Source of the DNA: JAFDVL01 sp964631865
GTDB taxonomy: Bacteria > Acidobacteriota > Blastocatellia > RBC074
DNA length: 64,000 nucleotides
Direction of reading: 5' to 3'
Assembly (NCBI GenBank): GCA_964631865.1
Contig: CAZWAK010000023.1
Location: 1-64,000 of the forward strand
Part shown: positions 18,267 to 31,198 of the stretch, piece after piece
How the letters are laid out: each line of letters begins with the position of its first letter
Position numbering within the stretch: position 1 is the stretch's first letter
Program-made: the position numbers and the translations under genes
Notes under the pieces: generated by a model
Databases searched by the model: none
Told to the model about the DNA's origin: nothing
Seen by the model: the letters and a program-made list of their open reading frames with translations, nothing else

Positions 18267-19444
18267 TGGGGTGGTGGTTTCAGCAGTGGATCAGCCAGCG
18301 CGCGGCTTTTCGGATCGCCGAGCTTTTGCGATTCAGCAGTCGGTTGTTTCTGCTGCTCTTCGATGCGCAGCTTTTCAATGATCGCCTGTTCGCGTTTGGC
18401 GTCGTCGTTGCGTTTGAGCTTGAAGTACAAGCGCGCCAATAAAACATGTGCCGGACTGTACTTCGGCAAAATCTGCGTGACGCCTTCGAGCAGCTTCGCG
18501 GCTTCTTCCGTTTTGCCTTGTTGATTGACCAATTGCGCAAGCTGAAACATCGGGCCGGGATCGTTCGGACGCAGTTCCAGCGCACGTTTGAGCAGCTTTT
18601 CGCCTTCGTCCAACTTGCCGTCTTCGCGGTACAACCAACCGAGCCGCGTGTTGGCGATGAAGTCATTCGGGTTGACGGTCAATTCAGTCTGAAAGGCTTG
18701 CACGGCTTGTTCCCGATTGCCCGACATCAAATACACAACGCCGAGTTGCGCGTGCGCCGTCGGCAATTTTGGGTTCGCCGCGATGGCCTGGCGTAGCTCA
18801 TCGGCGGCGGGCTGTAGTTCGTGGCGGAAGGAATACAGCGTGCCCATAATCAAATGCGCTTCGGCGGAATCGAGTTTGCGAAACACTTTGTCCACGAGCA
18901 TCTGGCCTTTGTCGAGTTGCTCGTTGTGCAAATAGGCATTGGCCAAAATGTAGGCGACGGAAAGGTCTTCGGAATGCGTGGCGTACACGGGTTCGAGTTG
19001 CGCGATGGCGTCCTTTGTTTTTCCGGTCGAGAAGTAGCACGTGCCGAGCAGATATTTTGCTTGCAGGTTGTTGGGCTGCGCTTGCACGACTTGTGCGAAT
19101 TCGCCCTGCGCCAAATCGTAGCGATCCATTTGGTAGTACGCGAGACCCAGATTCAAGCGAATCGTTTGTTCGCTCGCATCCAGCTTTAACGCCGCCTGGT
19201 AATTTTTGATGGCTTGATCGAATTGCCCCAACTTGGCATAGATCACGCCGAGGTTCGTCAACGCATCCACGCGGCGCGGGATCAACTTCAACGCTGCTTC
19301 GTAGGCGTCGCGTGCGCCGTTGAGATCGCCTTTTTGCTGCAATTCGACGCCGCGCGCGAAGTGGGCTTCCGATTGGCGCACAACTTCGCGGTCTTGCCCG
19401 GAAGCAAAGGTAAAACTCAGCATGAAAAGTAATGAGACGAGCAT
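18263..19444 (-). CDS. TPR-repeat protein, exported
   Basis: 393 aa. A short signal peptide (MLVSLLFMLSFTFASGQ) precedes at least nine TPR units, such as LQQKGDLNGARDAYEAALKLIP and YAKLGQFDQAIKNYQAALKLDA. The C-terminal 45 residues are Gln/Lys-rich. It overlaps the cytochrome start by 4 nt and its ATG shares one base with the stop of the upstream Rpn-like gene (TAATG), so four genes are tightly coupled. A protein-protein interaction role next to the cytochrome is likely. Confidence 0.87.
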   Translation of the reverse strand: MLVSLLFMLSFTFASGQDREVVRQSEAHFARGVELQQKGDLNGARDAYEAALKLIPRRVDALTNLGVIYAKLGQFDQAIKNYQAALKLDASEQTIRLNLGLAYYQMDRYDLAQGEFAQVVQAQPNNLQAKYLLGTCYFSTGKTKDAIAQLEPVYATHSEDLSVAYILANAYLHNEQLDKGQMLVDKVFRKLDSAEAHLIMGTLYSFRHELQPAADELRQAIAANPKLPTAHAQLGVVYLMSGNREQAVQAFQTELTVNPNDFIANTRLGWLYREDGKLDEGEKLLKRALELRPNDPGPMFQLAQLVNQQGKTEEAAKLLEGVTQILPKYSPAHVLLARLYFKLKRNDDAKREQAIIEKLRIEEQQKQPTAESQKLGDPKSRALADPLLKPPPQ

Positions 19445-20376
19445 TAGTTTTCGGCTTTTTGTACGGCGAGTTCTCTGATTCGACTGTTCAGCGCCAGCGG
19501 GCTATCGAATTGGAGAATCTCTTCGACCAACAACCCCATACGCTGTAAGTCATCAATCGTGTCCAATTCCGGCGCTAACACGATGTCAGGAAAACGACTA
19601 ATTGCCAAGCGTCGGAAAGCCTGTTCAAGGGCTTCGACCCCTTCTTGCCGCCCTTCCTGCCGCCCTTCCTGCCGCCCTTCTTCAAGTCCTTCTGCCACGA
19701 TCATTTGATAAACGCTGGAGTCTCTCAAATCTTGTAGTGAGATCATAATTTTCTCCTTGACCAGTTCGAGTATGTCGAGTTTATTGTAGCGCAAGCCCCC
19801 AAGCACGAGAAAGTGCATTGCCATCTCATGCCGTTTGGCCGTGTCTTCCACACTATGCAAACGACGCGCGACTTCCGTCAACGATGCTTCGCCGCCTTGC
19901 ATCAGCGCAATGAAAGGCAGCAGTGCATCACTTGCACGAGCCAGCGATTCCGCCGCAGAAACCTCCCACAAGCGGATGACCTGATAATGCGTGACGATTT
20001 GTGTTTGCCCGACATCAATCACGCCCATGACCGGGGGGTTGAGCGGGAATTTCTTCCGACTCAACACCAGCACATAGCTCAAGACGGGCAGGCGATATCG
20101 CAACCACGCCAGCACGGCATATTCAGGCATTCGCTGCGGCATTTCCTGATCCCAATAGGTTTGGGCTTCGATGTGGATAATATATTTGCCCTCGGGTGTA
20201 ACAATGAGATAAAGCTGGTCGGGGAAAACGGAAGGAGCGTTTAATTCAAAGGATAACGGCTCGATGGACAGCACCTCTTCCGGCAACGCCCCCAAGAGAA
20301 ACAACAGTGACGCCGCGTCTTGTTCGGCTAAATATTTGAAGGCTTGATCGTAGGGCTTGTGGGCAGATTCCGGCAT
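19444..20376 (-). CDS. Rpn-family (PD-(D/E)XK) nuclease / putative transposase-like protein
   Basis: 310 aa. The N-terminal half has the Rpn/DUF4351-type restriction-endonuclease-like fold: DQAFKYLAEQD at the start, a candidate active site at D53 (FPDQLYLIV) and E70-x-Q72 (IIHIEAQT). Rpn proteins are DNA endonucleases that promote RecA-independent recombination. Immediately after the nuclease part, a 12-nt tandem repeat encodes EGRQEGRQEGRQEG (about residues 237-250), as in many relatives. The gene heads the TPR/cytochrome operon with a 1-nt overlap, an unexpected partner. A second family member is at 31199-32230. Confidence 0.75.
   Translation of the reverse strand: MPESAHKPYDQAFKYLAEQDAASLLFLLGALPEEVLSIEPLSFELNAPSVFPDQLYLIVTPEGKYIIHIEAQTYWDQEMPQRMPEYAVLAWLRYRLPVLSYVLVLSRKKFPLNPPVMGVIDVGQTQIVTHYQVIRLWEVSAAESLARASDALLPFIALMQGGEASLTEVARRLHSVEDTAKRHEMAMHFLVLGGLRYNKLDILELVKEKIMISLQDLRDSSVYQMIVAEGLEEGRQEGRQEGRQEGVEALEQAFRRLAISRFPDIVLAPELDTIDDLQRMGLLVEEILQFDSPLALNSRIRELAVQKAEN
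19641..19680. repeat. 12-nt tandem repeats in an Rpn-like gene
   Basis: Three consecutive 12-nt units (cttcttgccgcc, cttcctgccgcc twice) plus a partial fourth encode repeated EGRQ on the minus strand. Unit gain or loss would keep the frame. Confidence 0.85.
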
Positions 20377-20473
20377 CAGTCTGCGGCTCCTTCGGTAAAA
20401 ATAAATTTGGTGCGCGCGAAGCGATTCGCTCGCTTCGCGCGCACCATTCGTGGGGGATGTGAATTGTGAGAAT

Positions 20474-24307
<3,834 letters not shown>

Positions 24308-24313
24308 TTCCAT

Positions 24314-24805
24314 TCCTCCGTTGGGTGAAGCCTGGGTTATGAGTTTTTGCGTAAGCAGGAAGGAAGTTCGTGCCCTGCATTCATCGTGCTGTCGCCAAAC
24401 GAAACCTCAGTCAACAGCAACTCAATTCCATTGTGTTTTGTGCAGCAAAGCTATCGGTCGTTTTTCGTCCCAGCAACTTTCGTAATCGTCAGTAAATCTT
24501 TTGGCGAGTAGCTTCGATCTCAGACTCCCCGTTTATCGGTGGAACCTGATCTCCAACTTTCGATTGATGCCGCGAACATTAGTTCACGGGCGGAAAGAAG
24601 TCAATCCGACTTACGGATACGTGCTGTTAGCTTAACGGTTAAGTCGGCTTGTTGCTATTTATTTTCAGCAGGTTAGCCAATCATAGCTTAACCTAATTTT
24701 CCAGGTCAGAGCCGATTCCCTTGCCTCATGAAAGAATTGATCGTACTATCCGGCGCAACAATTTCTCCCTGATGGTCGCTGCTTTATTTTGGAAACTGAT
24801 TTTCG
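24314..24805. promoter_or_regulatory. Divergent intergenic region with small palindromes
   Basis: This 490-bp gap separates the TonB receptor from the divergent regulator-like gene and must hold both promoters. It becomes AT-rich near 24640-24700. A perfect palindrome CTTAACGGTTAAG lies at 24631-24643, and the related inverted pair ggtta...taacc lies at about 24671-24693. These could be operator sites. No -10/-35 pair was convincing. Confidence 0.35.
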
Positions 24806-26290
24806 ATGAACGTCGCTCCGACAAAAATAGAAGCGCAAGCCGACACTAGCGCAGAGGTCGCCATTTCTCCCGCTGAGATTCGGCACGCGCTGACCTGCAT
24901 CGTGCAGAGCAAATACTTTTCGCACGCCCCCAAAAAGCAGAAGTTTGTGCAGGTGATCGCCGAGTATTACCTGCAAGGGCGCGCGGTCGAACTCAACGAG
25001 TATTTGCTGGGCTGCGAGGTGTTCGACAAAGGAGCCGAGTATCACCCGGCAGCCGACCCGGTGGTGCGGGTTGCGGCGCACGATGTGCGGAAGAAGCTGG
25101 AAGCGTACTACACGCACGAAGGCGCGCACGATGCGATTCGGATGCTCGTGCCTGTCGGAACCTACATGCCGGTGTTTAGCCGCATCTCCGCGCCCGCCGA
25201 TGGCACAGAAGCTGACGCATCTTCTCCATTGTTAGCCGAGGCGAAAGCAGAGCTTGTTGCTGCGCCCGTTTCTGTGGTGGATGTTTCTCGCTCAGCCTCG
25301 ACGGAGGCTTCGACGACACAACGTTTCCCGATGGTGAGCGCCTCGCTGCTGGCACGGGTCGAACGGGGCGTTGAGCGATGGGCGCAACCGTTGCTGCTGC
25401 TGGCGAGTGTCGCAATTGTATTGTTGCTGGCGGGCAGTATCTGGTTGCTGCGCGAAAACCGCGCGCTACAGCGTAACACGGTTACGACGAGCGCGACGGT
25501 TCCTGCTATGGCAGTCACGGCTGGCATTTGGGAGCCGTTTCTCGCCAATCAAGTTTCCACGCTGTTGATTCTGAGCAACCCGGTCGTCTATCGCACGCTG
25601 AATGGCGCAGACCCGGACGTCCTGGCCAAAAAAGGAATTGATCTGACGGCGGAGCAAGCGAACTTGCTGATGAATCTGTCCAATGACCGGTTGCCGCTGC
25701 GTCCGAACCAACCGATGCAACTGGTTCCCGCGTTCAATACTTACACGGGCATCGGAGAAGCCATCGGCGCATTCCGGTTGCACGGCTTGTTGCAAGGAGC
25801 AGGCGAAACTTCGCTCTTGAAGCAAAGCCGCAATGTCGGAGCCGATGATCTGAAAGACTACGACGTGATCCTGCTCGGCAGCGTTTATGCCAATCAATGG
25901 GCCAAACCGCTTTCACTGAAAGAAAATTTTGTGTTTACGGATCGAACGAGTATTGAGAATCTGGCCCCGCGTGCGGGTGAGCAGCCCGAATACAAGTCGT
26001 CGTTCGATCAACGCACGGGCGCGTTGCTGGAAGATTACGCGCTGATTACGGTCGTGCCCGGTGTTTCCGGCGCGAATGCCGTGATGTCACTGGCCGGGAT
26101 TTACAGCGAAGGCACACAAGCCGCGGCAGAATATGTGACCGACAAAACCCGTCTGGCAGAACTCCAGCAGAAATTGCGCGAACGGAGTGAAGGCAAGCCG
26201 CTGCCGCGTTATTTCCAGGCGCTGCTGAAAGTTCGCGTCGAAAATTCCTTCCCCACGCAAATCACGCTGCTCACCGTACGGGAACTGTAA
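24806..26290 (+). CDS. Membrane protein with Acidobacterial regulator-like N-terminal domain
   Basis: 494 aa. Residues about 21-125 (SKYFSHAPKKQKFVQVIAEYYLQGRAVELNEYLLGCEVF...DPVVRVAAHDVRKKLEAYY) match the domain that heads many Acidobacterial and rhizobial signalling proteins, often annotated as adenylate-cyclase-like or DNA-binding. One transmembrane helix follows at about 193-212 (LLLLASVAIVLLLAGSIWLL), then a periplasmic domain of about 270 residues without a recognised family. The divergent position to the TonB receptor suggests that it senses or controls receptor-related uptake. The exact activity is unknown. Confidence 0.6.
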   Translation: MNVAPTKIEAQADTSAEVAISPAEIRHALTCIVQSKYFSHAPKKQKFVQVIAEYYLQGRAVELNEYLLGCEVFDKGAEYHPAADPVVRVAAHDVRKKLEAYYTHEGAHDAIRMLVPVGTYMPVFSRISAPADGTEADASSPLLAEAKAELVAAPVSVVDVSRSASTEASTTQRFPMVSASLLARVERGVERWAQPLLLLASVAIVLLLAGSIWLLRENRALQRNTVTTSATVPAMAVTAGIWEPFLANQVSTLLILSNPVVYRTLNGADPDVLAKKGIDLTAEQANLLMNLSNDRLPLRPNQPMQLVPAFNTYTGIGEAIGAFRLHGLLQGAGETSLLKQSRNVGADDLKDYDVILLGSVYANQWAKPLSLKENFVFTDRTSIENLAPRAGEQPEYKSSFDQRTGALLEDYALITVVPGVSGANAVMSLAGIYSEGTQAAAEYVTDKTRLAELQQKLRERSEGKPLPRYFQALLKVRVENSFPTQITLLTVREL

Positions 26291-26306
26291 ACCTCAAGAA
26301 AACAAA

Positions 26307-26405
26307 ACCACGAAGAAACGAAGAACACGAAGGGATGACGTGACGGGAAAGCCTGAAAAGATTGTGTTTCCCTTCCCTCTTCGTGCTCTTGGTGGTCTTC
26401 GTGGT
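26307..26405. repeat. Period-9 hairpin repeat (cacgaag family) between convergent genes
   Basis: The left arm (accacgaag, aaacgaag, aacacgaag; 26307-26333) is inversely repeated on the right as cttcgtgct, cttggtggt, cttcgtggt (26379-26405), with ACCACGAAGA exactly matched. It lies between convergent genes and is a plausible bidirectional terminator. It is the same kind of element as 13289-13390 and 15702-15881. Confidence 0.75.
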
Positions 26406-26431
26406 GAAATTCTTTTGCTTGATTGTTCGCG

Positions 26432-27838
26432 CTAGATCAGCGGAAATAATTTCGCGCCGATCATCGTCACGATCAAACCGACGATGCCCATAATCGTCGT
26501 GATCGGAGCCATCACGCGCAGACTTTCGCGTTCGGTCATCCCGCTCATTTTCGTAATCACCCAAAAGCCGCTGTCGTTCATCCACGACACGGGCTTCGAG
26601 CCGCAGCCGATCACCAGCGCCAAATACAAGGGATGAAAACCGAGTTGTTCCGCCGTCGCAATGCCTGCGAATGCGCCCGCCGCCGTCAGCATCGCCACCG
26701 TCGCGGAGCCTTGCGCGGTGCGAATCATCGCCGTGAGCAGAAACGCGACGGGCAACACAAAGGCTTTGTAACTCGCCGCGATGCCTTCAATCGCCGCACC
26801 GATGTTGGTTTGCTGCAACGCCGTGCCGAACGCGCCGCCTGCGCTCGTGATGAGGATGATAACGCCCGCGCTCATCAGCGCATCAGAGACCGCCGTTTCC
26901 GTGCGCTTGGCCGAGGCCGTGCGAATCAGCAGCAGCATAGCGATGACTGCGCCGAGGATGAGCGAGATGTTTTTATCGCCGAGCAAATTCAGCAACGCCA
27001 GCGCAGGATTCGTCGGTGCGCCTTTGGTCGTGAGAATCGCGCTCAGTGTAATCAACACGACGGGTAAAACTATCGGCATCAATGACAGCCACAGCGCGGG
27101 CAATTCTTTTTCGTCACGCGCAGCCAATGTTTCCAGTGTGTTCATCGCTTCGTCCGATTCGCGCAGCGGAATCTCGTAGCGTTTGTTCGCCCACTGCGCA
27201 AACAGAAATCCGGCGAATGCGGTGAATACGCCGACGATACAACCGCCAACGATCATCGTCGCCAAACTCACGTTGAATTGATTCGCGACGAACAACGGCC
27301 CCGGCGTGGGCGGCACTAACGAATGCGTCATCGTCGCGCCCGCGACAATCGCCAGCACATAGAGCAAATAATTCTTGCCCGTGCGCAGCCGCGTCGCTTT
27401 GACGAGCGGGATCATCAAGTAGAACACCGTGTCAAAGAACACCGGAATGCCGAGCAGATAGCCGCTCGCCAAAAACGCTTCGGGCGCACGCTTTTCGCCG
27501 AGCCAGCGCAAGGCCGAACGCACGATGCGATCCGCCGCGCCGCTATGCAACATGCAATCGCCAATGATCGAAGCCATCGCAATCACCAATCCAATTTGCC
27601 CGACCGTCGTGCCAAAGCCCGTCGCGACACGATCCACAAACAACGACGAAGCCAATTGTTTCGCGGCAGCAGCGGTCATTCCTTTCGCCGCCGCAAACGC
27701 GAGCAAAGCGTCTGTCGGCGTCAGCACCGCCACGACCAAAGCGCCGAGCAATAACGCCAAAAATGCATGCAGTCGCAACAACAAGACGCCGCCAATGACG
27801 ACCGTCATTCCGATGAGCAGGAGAATAAATGGGTGCAT
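26432..27838 (-). CDS. GntP-family gluconate/organic acid:H+ symporter
   Basis: 468 aa from the ATG at 27838. A TTG further out (27877) is less likely and would run into the divergent Nudix gene. Twelve or more hydrophobic segments span the length. The family blocks are SGYLLGIPVFFDTVFYLMIPL, THSLVPPTPGPLFVA, and GSKPVSWMNDSGFWVI near the C-terminus. GntP proteins import gluconate or related sugar acids with protons. The specific substrate is not deducible, and no gluconate kinase gene is adjacent. Confidence 0.9.
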   Translation of the reverse strand: MHPFILLLIGMTVVIGGVLLLRLHAFLALLLGALVVAVLTPTDALLAFAAAKGMTAAAAKQLASSLFVDRVATGFGTTVGQIGLVIAMASIIGDCMLHSGAADRIVRSALRWLGEKRAPEAFLASGYLLGIPVFFDTVFYLMIPLVKATRLRTGKNYLLYVLAIVAGATMTHSLVPPTPGPLFVANQFNVSLATMIVGGCIVGVFTAFAGFLFAQWANKRYEIPLRESDEAMNTLETLAARDEKELPALWLSLMPIVLPVVLITLSAILTTKGAPTNPALALLNLLGDKNISLILGAVIAMLLLIRTASAKRTETAVSDALMSAGVIILITSAGGAFGTALQQTNIGAAIEGIAASYKAFVLPVAFLLTAMIRTAQGSATVAMLTAAGAFAGIATAEQLGFHPLYLALVIGCGSKPVSWMNDSGFWVITKMSGMTERESLRVMAPITTIMGIVGLIVTMIGAKLFPLI

Positions 27839-27910
27839 AGTGGCAGGCAGTAAATGATTGTGTGCAGGAATTGTCAATGCGGCGGCGGCAGTAATGCTAT
27901 GATTTCTGCG

Positions 27911-28495
27911 ATGAATGAACTAACGATGATTCGCCAACAACTCACTGCACGCGCGTTACCATTGGAACCGTTGCCCATTGAATTGGAACGCATTCGCCAA
28001 GCCGCCGTCACCATTCTGCTGCGCGAAAATAACCGCGCGGCAGAGTTGCTGATGATCAAACGCGCCGAGCATCCGCACGATCCCTGGTCAGGCCATTTGG
28101 CGTTGCCCGGCGGACGCGCCGACGCAACGGACGCGCATTTGATCGCCACCGCCGCGCGCGAAACGTGGGAAGAGGTCGGGATCAACTTGACGATAGAAGA
28201 GCATTTCGTTGGACGTTTGGAAACGTTGTTGCCCGGCAATCCGCGCTTGCCACAAATCGAGATCACGCCGTTGATTGCCGTCGCGCCCACGGAAGTTTCG
28301 TTGCAGTTGAGTGAAGAAGTCGCGGCAGCGTTTTGGTGGCCAGTGCGCGCGTTGCAGGAGAGTGGCTTGTCCGAAGTTTATCGCTTTCGACACGGGGACG
28401 CGATTCTGAAATATCCGGCCTACCCGTCATCGCACGGGGCGATTTGGGGGATTACACAACGGATATTGACGGAGTTTTTGAGCTTGCTGAAATGA
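27911..28495 (+). CDS. Nudix hydrolase, CoA-pyrophosphatase type
   Basis: 194 aa from the ATG at 27911; ATGs at 27854 and 27899 in the same frame are alternatives. The Nudix box is LPGGRADATDAHLIATAARETWEEVGI, the form found in NudL/NUDT7-like CoA pyrophosphatases, preceded by HPHDPWSGHLALPGG. Such enzymes cleave CoA or acyl-CoA to phosphopantetheine derivatives and 3',5'-ADP. The assignment is by motif only. It is divergent from the GntP gene, with starts about 70 bp apart. Confidence 0.85.
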   Translation: MNELTMIRQQLTARALPLEPLPIELERIRQAAVTILLRENNRAAELLMIKRAEHPHDPWSGHLALPGGRADATDAHLIATAARETWEEVGINLTIEEHFVGRLETLLPGNPRLPQIEITPLIAVAPTEVSLQLSEEVAAAFWWPVRALQESGLSEVYRFRHGDAILKYPAYPSSHGAIWGITQRILTEFLSLLK

Positions 28496-28515
28496 GCAAG
28501 CAGACGAGGCTCCCG

Positions 28516-29697
28516 TCACTTCATTTTCCAATGTTGAGCGGCATCCATCCGCTGTCTGAGTTCTTCAACTGAAAGCTCGCAGTTGGCGCGATGAAGAATA
28601 CGGTGGCAATTGGAGCAAACAATTGCCAGGTCTTCGAGGCGTGTGATGGAAGGTCTGTCAAAGGTAGCCAATGGCCGCCAGTGGTGAACCTCACAAAAGC
28701 CCTCGCCCAAATCACCGTAGTGGGTTTTGAAATCGAATCCGCAAACCTCACACGCGAGAGACCCAGTCAATGTTAGTGTGCTTTTCTTCTTCGCGTCTAC
28801 CAAAGACTTGCTTCTCTCCAGCCGGAAATGCTGAACCAACCGCCTTCCACCTTCAATTGCGAAATCATCAACGTCTGGGAGAAAGGCCTCGTCATTTTCA
28901 AGCTCCGGCCAAGTTCCAGAGATGGTTGTGTTCTCGGATACGAGGAGCCGATAGAGATGTTGCCCCTCGTTTTGAGAAAGCCGCACGACTGAAGTTGCAG
29001 GTCCCTTTTTCAGGAAGATGGCATCTCGCAAAGCACTGTCAGCGCGTAGCTCCGCAAGACAAAGCGGTCTAGTAACCACAGGCGTTAAATAGCAGACACT
29101 GTATCTGACCTCATCGTCTTCGGTGTATTCGCCAGTTTTACCCCGGAACTCGCCTAAAGCAATGAGTTCGAGACGCGGTGAAGATGCCCAAAAGAAGATG
29201 CGATCACCGATCTTCCAGTCGCTAGGAGGGCGCTTCGTACGCCACTTGCCAATCCTTCCTGGCTTGATAAAGTCGAAGTCTCCATTGTGGGCAGGACTCC
29301 CACGGACCACCCAGTAATTCAAAGTTTTCTCCCCCTCAAAAATACCGAGGCGTGTTAGAGCCTCAATAACTGGGCGACGAAGCACAAAAGCAGTATGTCC
29401 GCTCGGGTCCGTATTCTCAGCCCAGCCTGCAAGGACATTGAGCCAAAAGCCACGAGGAGGCTCAACGAACCCGAGCAGGCGCGCTACACGGCTTGCCAGC
29501 ATTCCATATTGGAGGTTGACGGCATTGCGGTTTGCGTATCCGACGGCCTCGGCAAGCTGAGCCCAAGTAGCAGTGTGATTCGGAGCTTTGAAATGGGCTT
29601 GGAGAAGAGCAATGTGCTTTTCAGGAATGCCTTCCTTTTGAAGCGTCATGAAGGCGCTGAAGTAATCATCAGCAGTGCCAAATTGTTCTTCACTCAT
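28516..29697 (-). CDS. EVE/PUA-like domain fused to HNH endonuclease, candidate modification-dependent restriction enzyme
   Basis: 393 aa. Residues 15-80 form a helical N-terminal region also seen ahead of other HNH nucleases. Residues about 127-235 (NYWVVRGSPAHNGDFDFIKPG...WKIGDRIFFWAS) resemble an EVE/PUA-like fold that binds modified bases. The C-terminal HNH domain has C316/C319, the H338-H339 pair and C361/C364/H369, a complete zinc-HNH arrangement. EVE or SRA plus HNH fusions are typical of type IV enzymes cutting methylated or hydroxymethylated DNA. No methyltransferase gene is adjacent, which fits. The substrate is inference. Confidence 0.8.
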   Translation of the reverse strand: MSEEQFGTADDYFSAFMTLQKEGIPEKHIALLQAHFKAPNHTATWAQLAEAVGYANRNAVNLQYGMLASRVARLLGFVEPPRGFWLNVLAGWAENTDPSGHTAFVLRRPVIEALTRLGIFEGEKTLNYWVVRGSPAHNGDFDFIKPGRIGKWRTKRPPSDWKIGDRIFFWASSPRLELIALGEFRGKTGEYTEDDEVRYSVCYLTPVVTRPLCLAELRADSALRDAIFLKKGPATSVVRLSQNEGQHLYRLLVSENTTISGTWPELENDEAFLPDVDDFAIEGGRRLVQHFRLERSKSLVDAKKKSTLTLTGSLACEVCGFDFKTHYGDLGEGFCEVHHWRPLATFDRPSITRLEDLAIVCSNCHRILHRANCELSVEELRQRMDAAQHWKMK

Positions 29698-29728
29698 GAT
29701 TCAAGCTCTGTGACGCCCAACAGACAAG

Positions 29729-31192
29729 TCAAGCGATGATCTTCTTTGCCACCACACCCGCCACGTCCGTCAATCGAAAATCGCGCCCGCTATAACGATA
29801 CGTCAATCGTTCGTGATCCAATCCGAGCAAATGCAGCACGGTCGCGTGGAAGTCGTGAATGTGCATGCGATCTTCCACGGCGTGATAGCCAATCTCGTCC
29901 GTCGCCCCATAAATAAAGCCCGGTTTGACACCACCGCCTGCCATCCAGATTGTGTAGCCGTACGGATTGTGATCGCGCCCGTCGCCGCTCTCGCTCACAG
30001 GCGTGCGCCCGAATTCGCCCGCCCAAATCACGAGCGTATCTTTCAGCAAGCCGCGCGCTTTCAAATCTTTCAGCAAACCCGCAATCGGCTTGTCCACTTC
30101 GCGCGCGTTCTTCGTGTGCAGGTTGTAGAGGTCGCTATGCTGATCCCATTTGTAGCTGTGCGTGCATTGAATGTAACGCACGTTGCGTTCCGCCAAACGC
30201 CGCGCGAGCAAGCATTGCCAACCGAAATCTGCCGTGATCGGATCGTCCAAGCCATAGAGCTTTTTCGTTGCTTCGGATTCTTTGTTGACCTCGAAGGCTT
30301 CGGGCGCTTGCGATTGCATCTTGAAGGCCATCTCGAAGGCTTGAATGCGCGTTTCTAATTGTGGGTCTTGTTTATGCAATTCTTTGTGGCGGCGATTGAT
30401 ATTTTGCAGCATCTCCAATTCAAACTTCTGTTCATCGGGCGAGAGATGCTTGCTCAGCAAATATTCAATCGGCTCTTTTTGAATGTCTTCGACTTTGAGG
30501 CCCGAATTGCCAATCGCCGTGCCTTGATATGCGCCGGGCAAAAACGCCGAGGACCAATTCTTCGCGCCACCGTGTGAGAGCGCCGGTTTGATCGTGATGA
30601 ACCCAGGCAGATTTTGATTCTCTGTGCCCAAGCCATAGACCGCCCACGAACCCATACTCGGACGCACAAATGTTGACGTCCCCGTGAAGGTTTGCAGCAG
30701 CGCCGCGCCGTGGTCTACGCCTTCACCGACCATCGAACGCACAATCGTCATATCATCCACACATTCGCGCGTGTGCGGCCACAGATCGCTGACGGGAATG
30801 CCGCTCTGTCCACAGTTTTTGAATTCCCAAAACGGCTTCATCAACGGCCCGACCGGCCCATCAGCAAAGGCGAGCGGACGCTTGATCGGCAGCGGTTTGC
30901 CGTGATCGCTGATAAGGCGCGGCTTCGGGTCAAACGAATCAATGCTCGACGGCCCGCCGTGCATGAACAGAAAAATGACGCGCTTCGCTTTCGGCTCGAA
31001 ATGCGGTTTGCGCGGCGCAAGCGGATTATCGGATTGCGGATTGACAGCAGCCGCAGCGTCTTCGGCGAGCATTGCGGTCAAGCCGATGGAGCCGAAGCCG
31101 AGTCCCGCAGCACGCAACCACGCGCGGCGCGACATCGGGTTTTCTGTGCGGTTGTAGAGCGATTGGAGGAATTTCTTTTCGTGTGCGTGCAT
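29729..31192 (-). CDS. DUF1501 (sulfatase-like) Tat-exported protein
   Basis: 487 aa with a Tat signal (SRRAWLRAAGLGFGSIGL, residues 21-38). The sulfatase-like alkaline-phosphatase fold of DUF1501 shows in FLFMHGGPSSIDSFDPKP, IWAGEFGRTPVSESGDGRDHNPYGY and the C-terminal GRDFRLTDVAGVV. These proteins are nearly always co-encoded with PSD1/DUF1553 cytochrome-domain proteins, here at 32260-35145, and are thought to work with them on extracellular polysaccharide. The reaction is unproven. The Rpn-like gene between the two is unusual. Confidence 0.9.
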   Translation of the reverse strand: MHAHEKKFLQSLYNRTENPMSRRAWLRAAGLGFGSIGLTAMLAEDAAAAVNPQSDNPLAPRKPHFEPKAKRVIFLFMHGGPSSIDSFDPKPRLISDHGKPLPIKRPLAFADGPVGPLMKPFWEFKNCGQSGIPVSDLWPHTRECVDDMTIVRSMVGEGVDHGAALLQTFTGTSTFVRPSMGSWAVYGLGTENQNLPGFITIKPALSHGGAKNWSSAFLPGAYQGTAIGNSGLKVEDIQKEPIEYLLSKHLSPDEQKFELEMLQNINRRHKELHKQDPQLETRIQAFEMAFKMQSQAPEAFEVNKESEATKKLYGLDDPITADFGWQCLLARRLAERNVRYIQCTHSYKWDQHSDLYNLHTKNAREVDKPIAGLLKDLKARGLLKDTLVIWAGEFGRTPVSESGDGRDHNPYGYTIWMAGGGVKPGFIYGATDEIGYHAVEDRMHIHDFHATVLHLLGLDHERLTYRYSGRDFRLTDVAGVVAKKIIA

Positions 31193-31198
31193 AAGATT

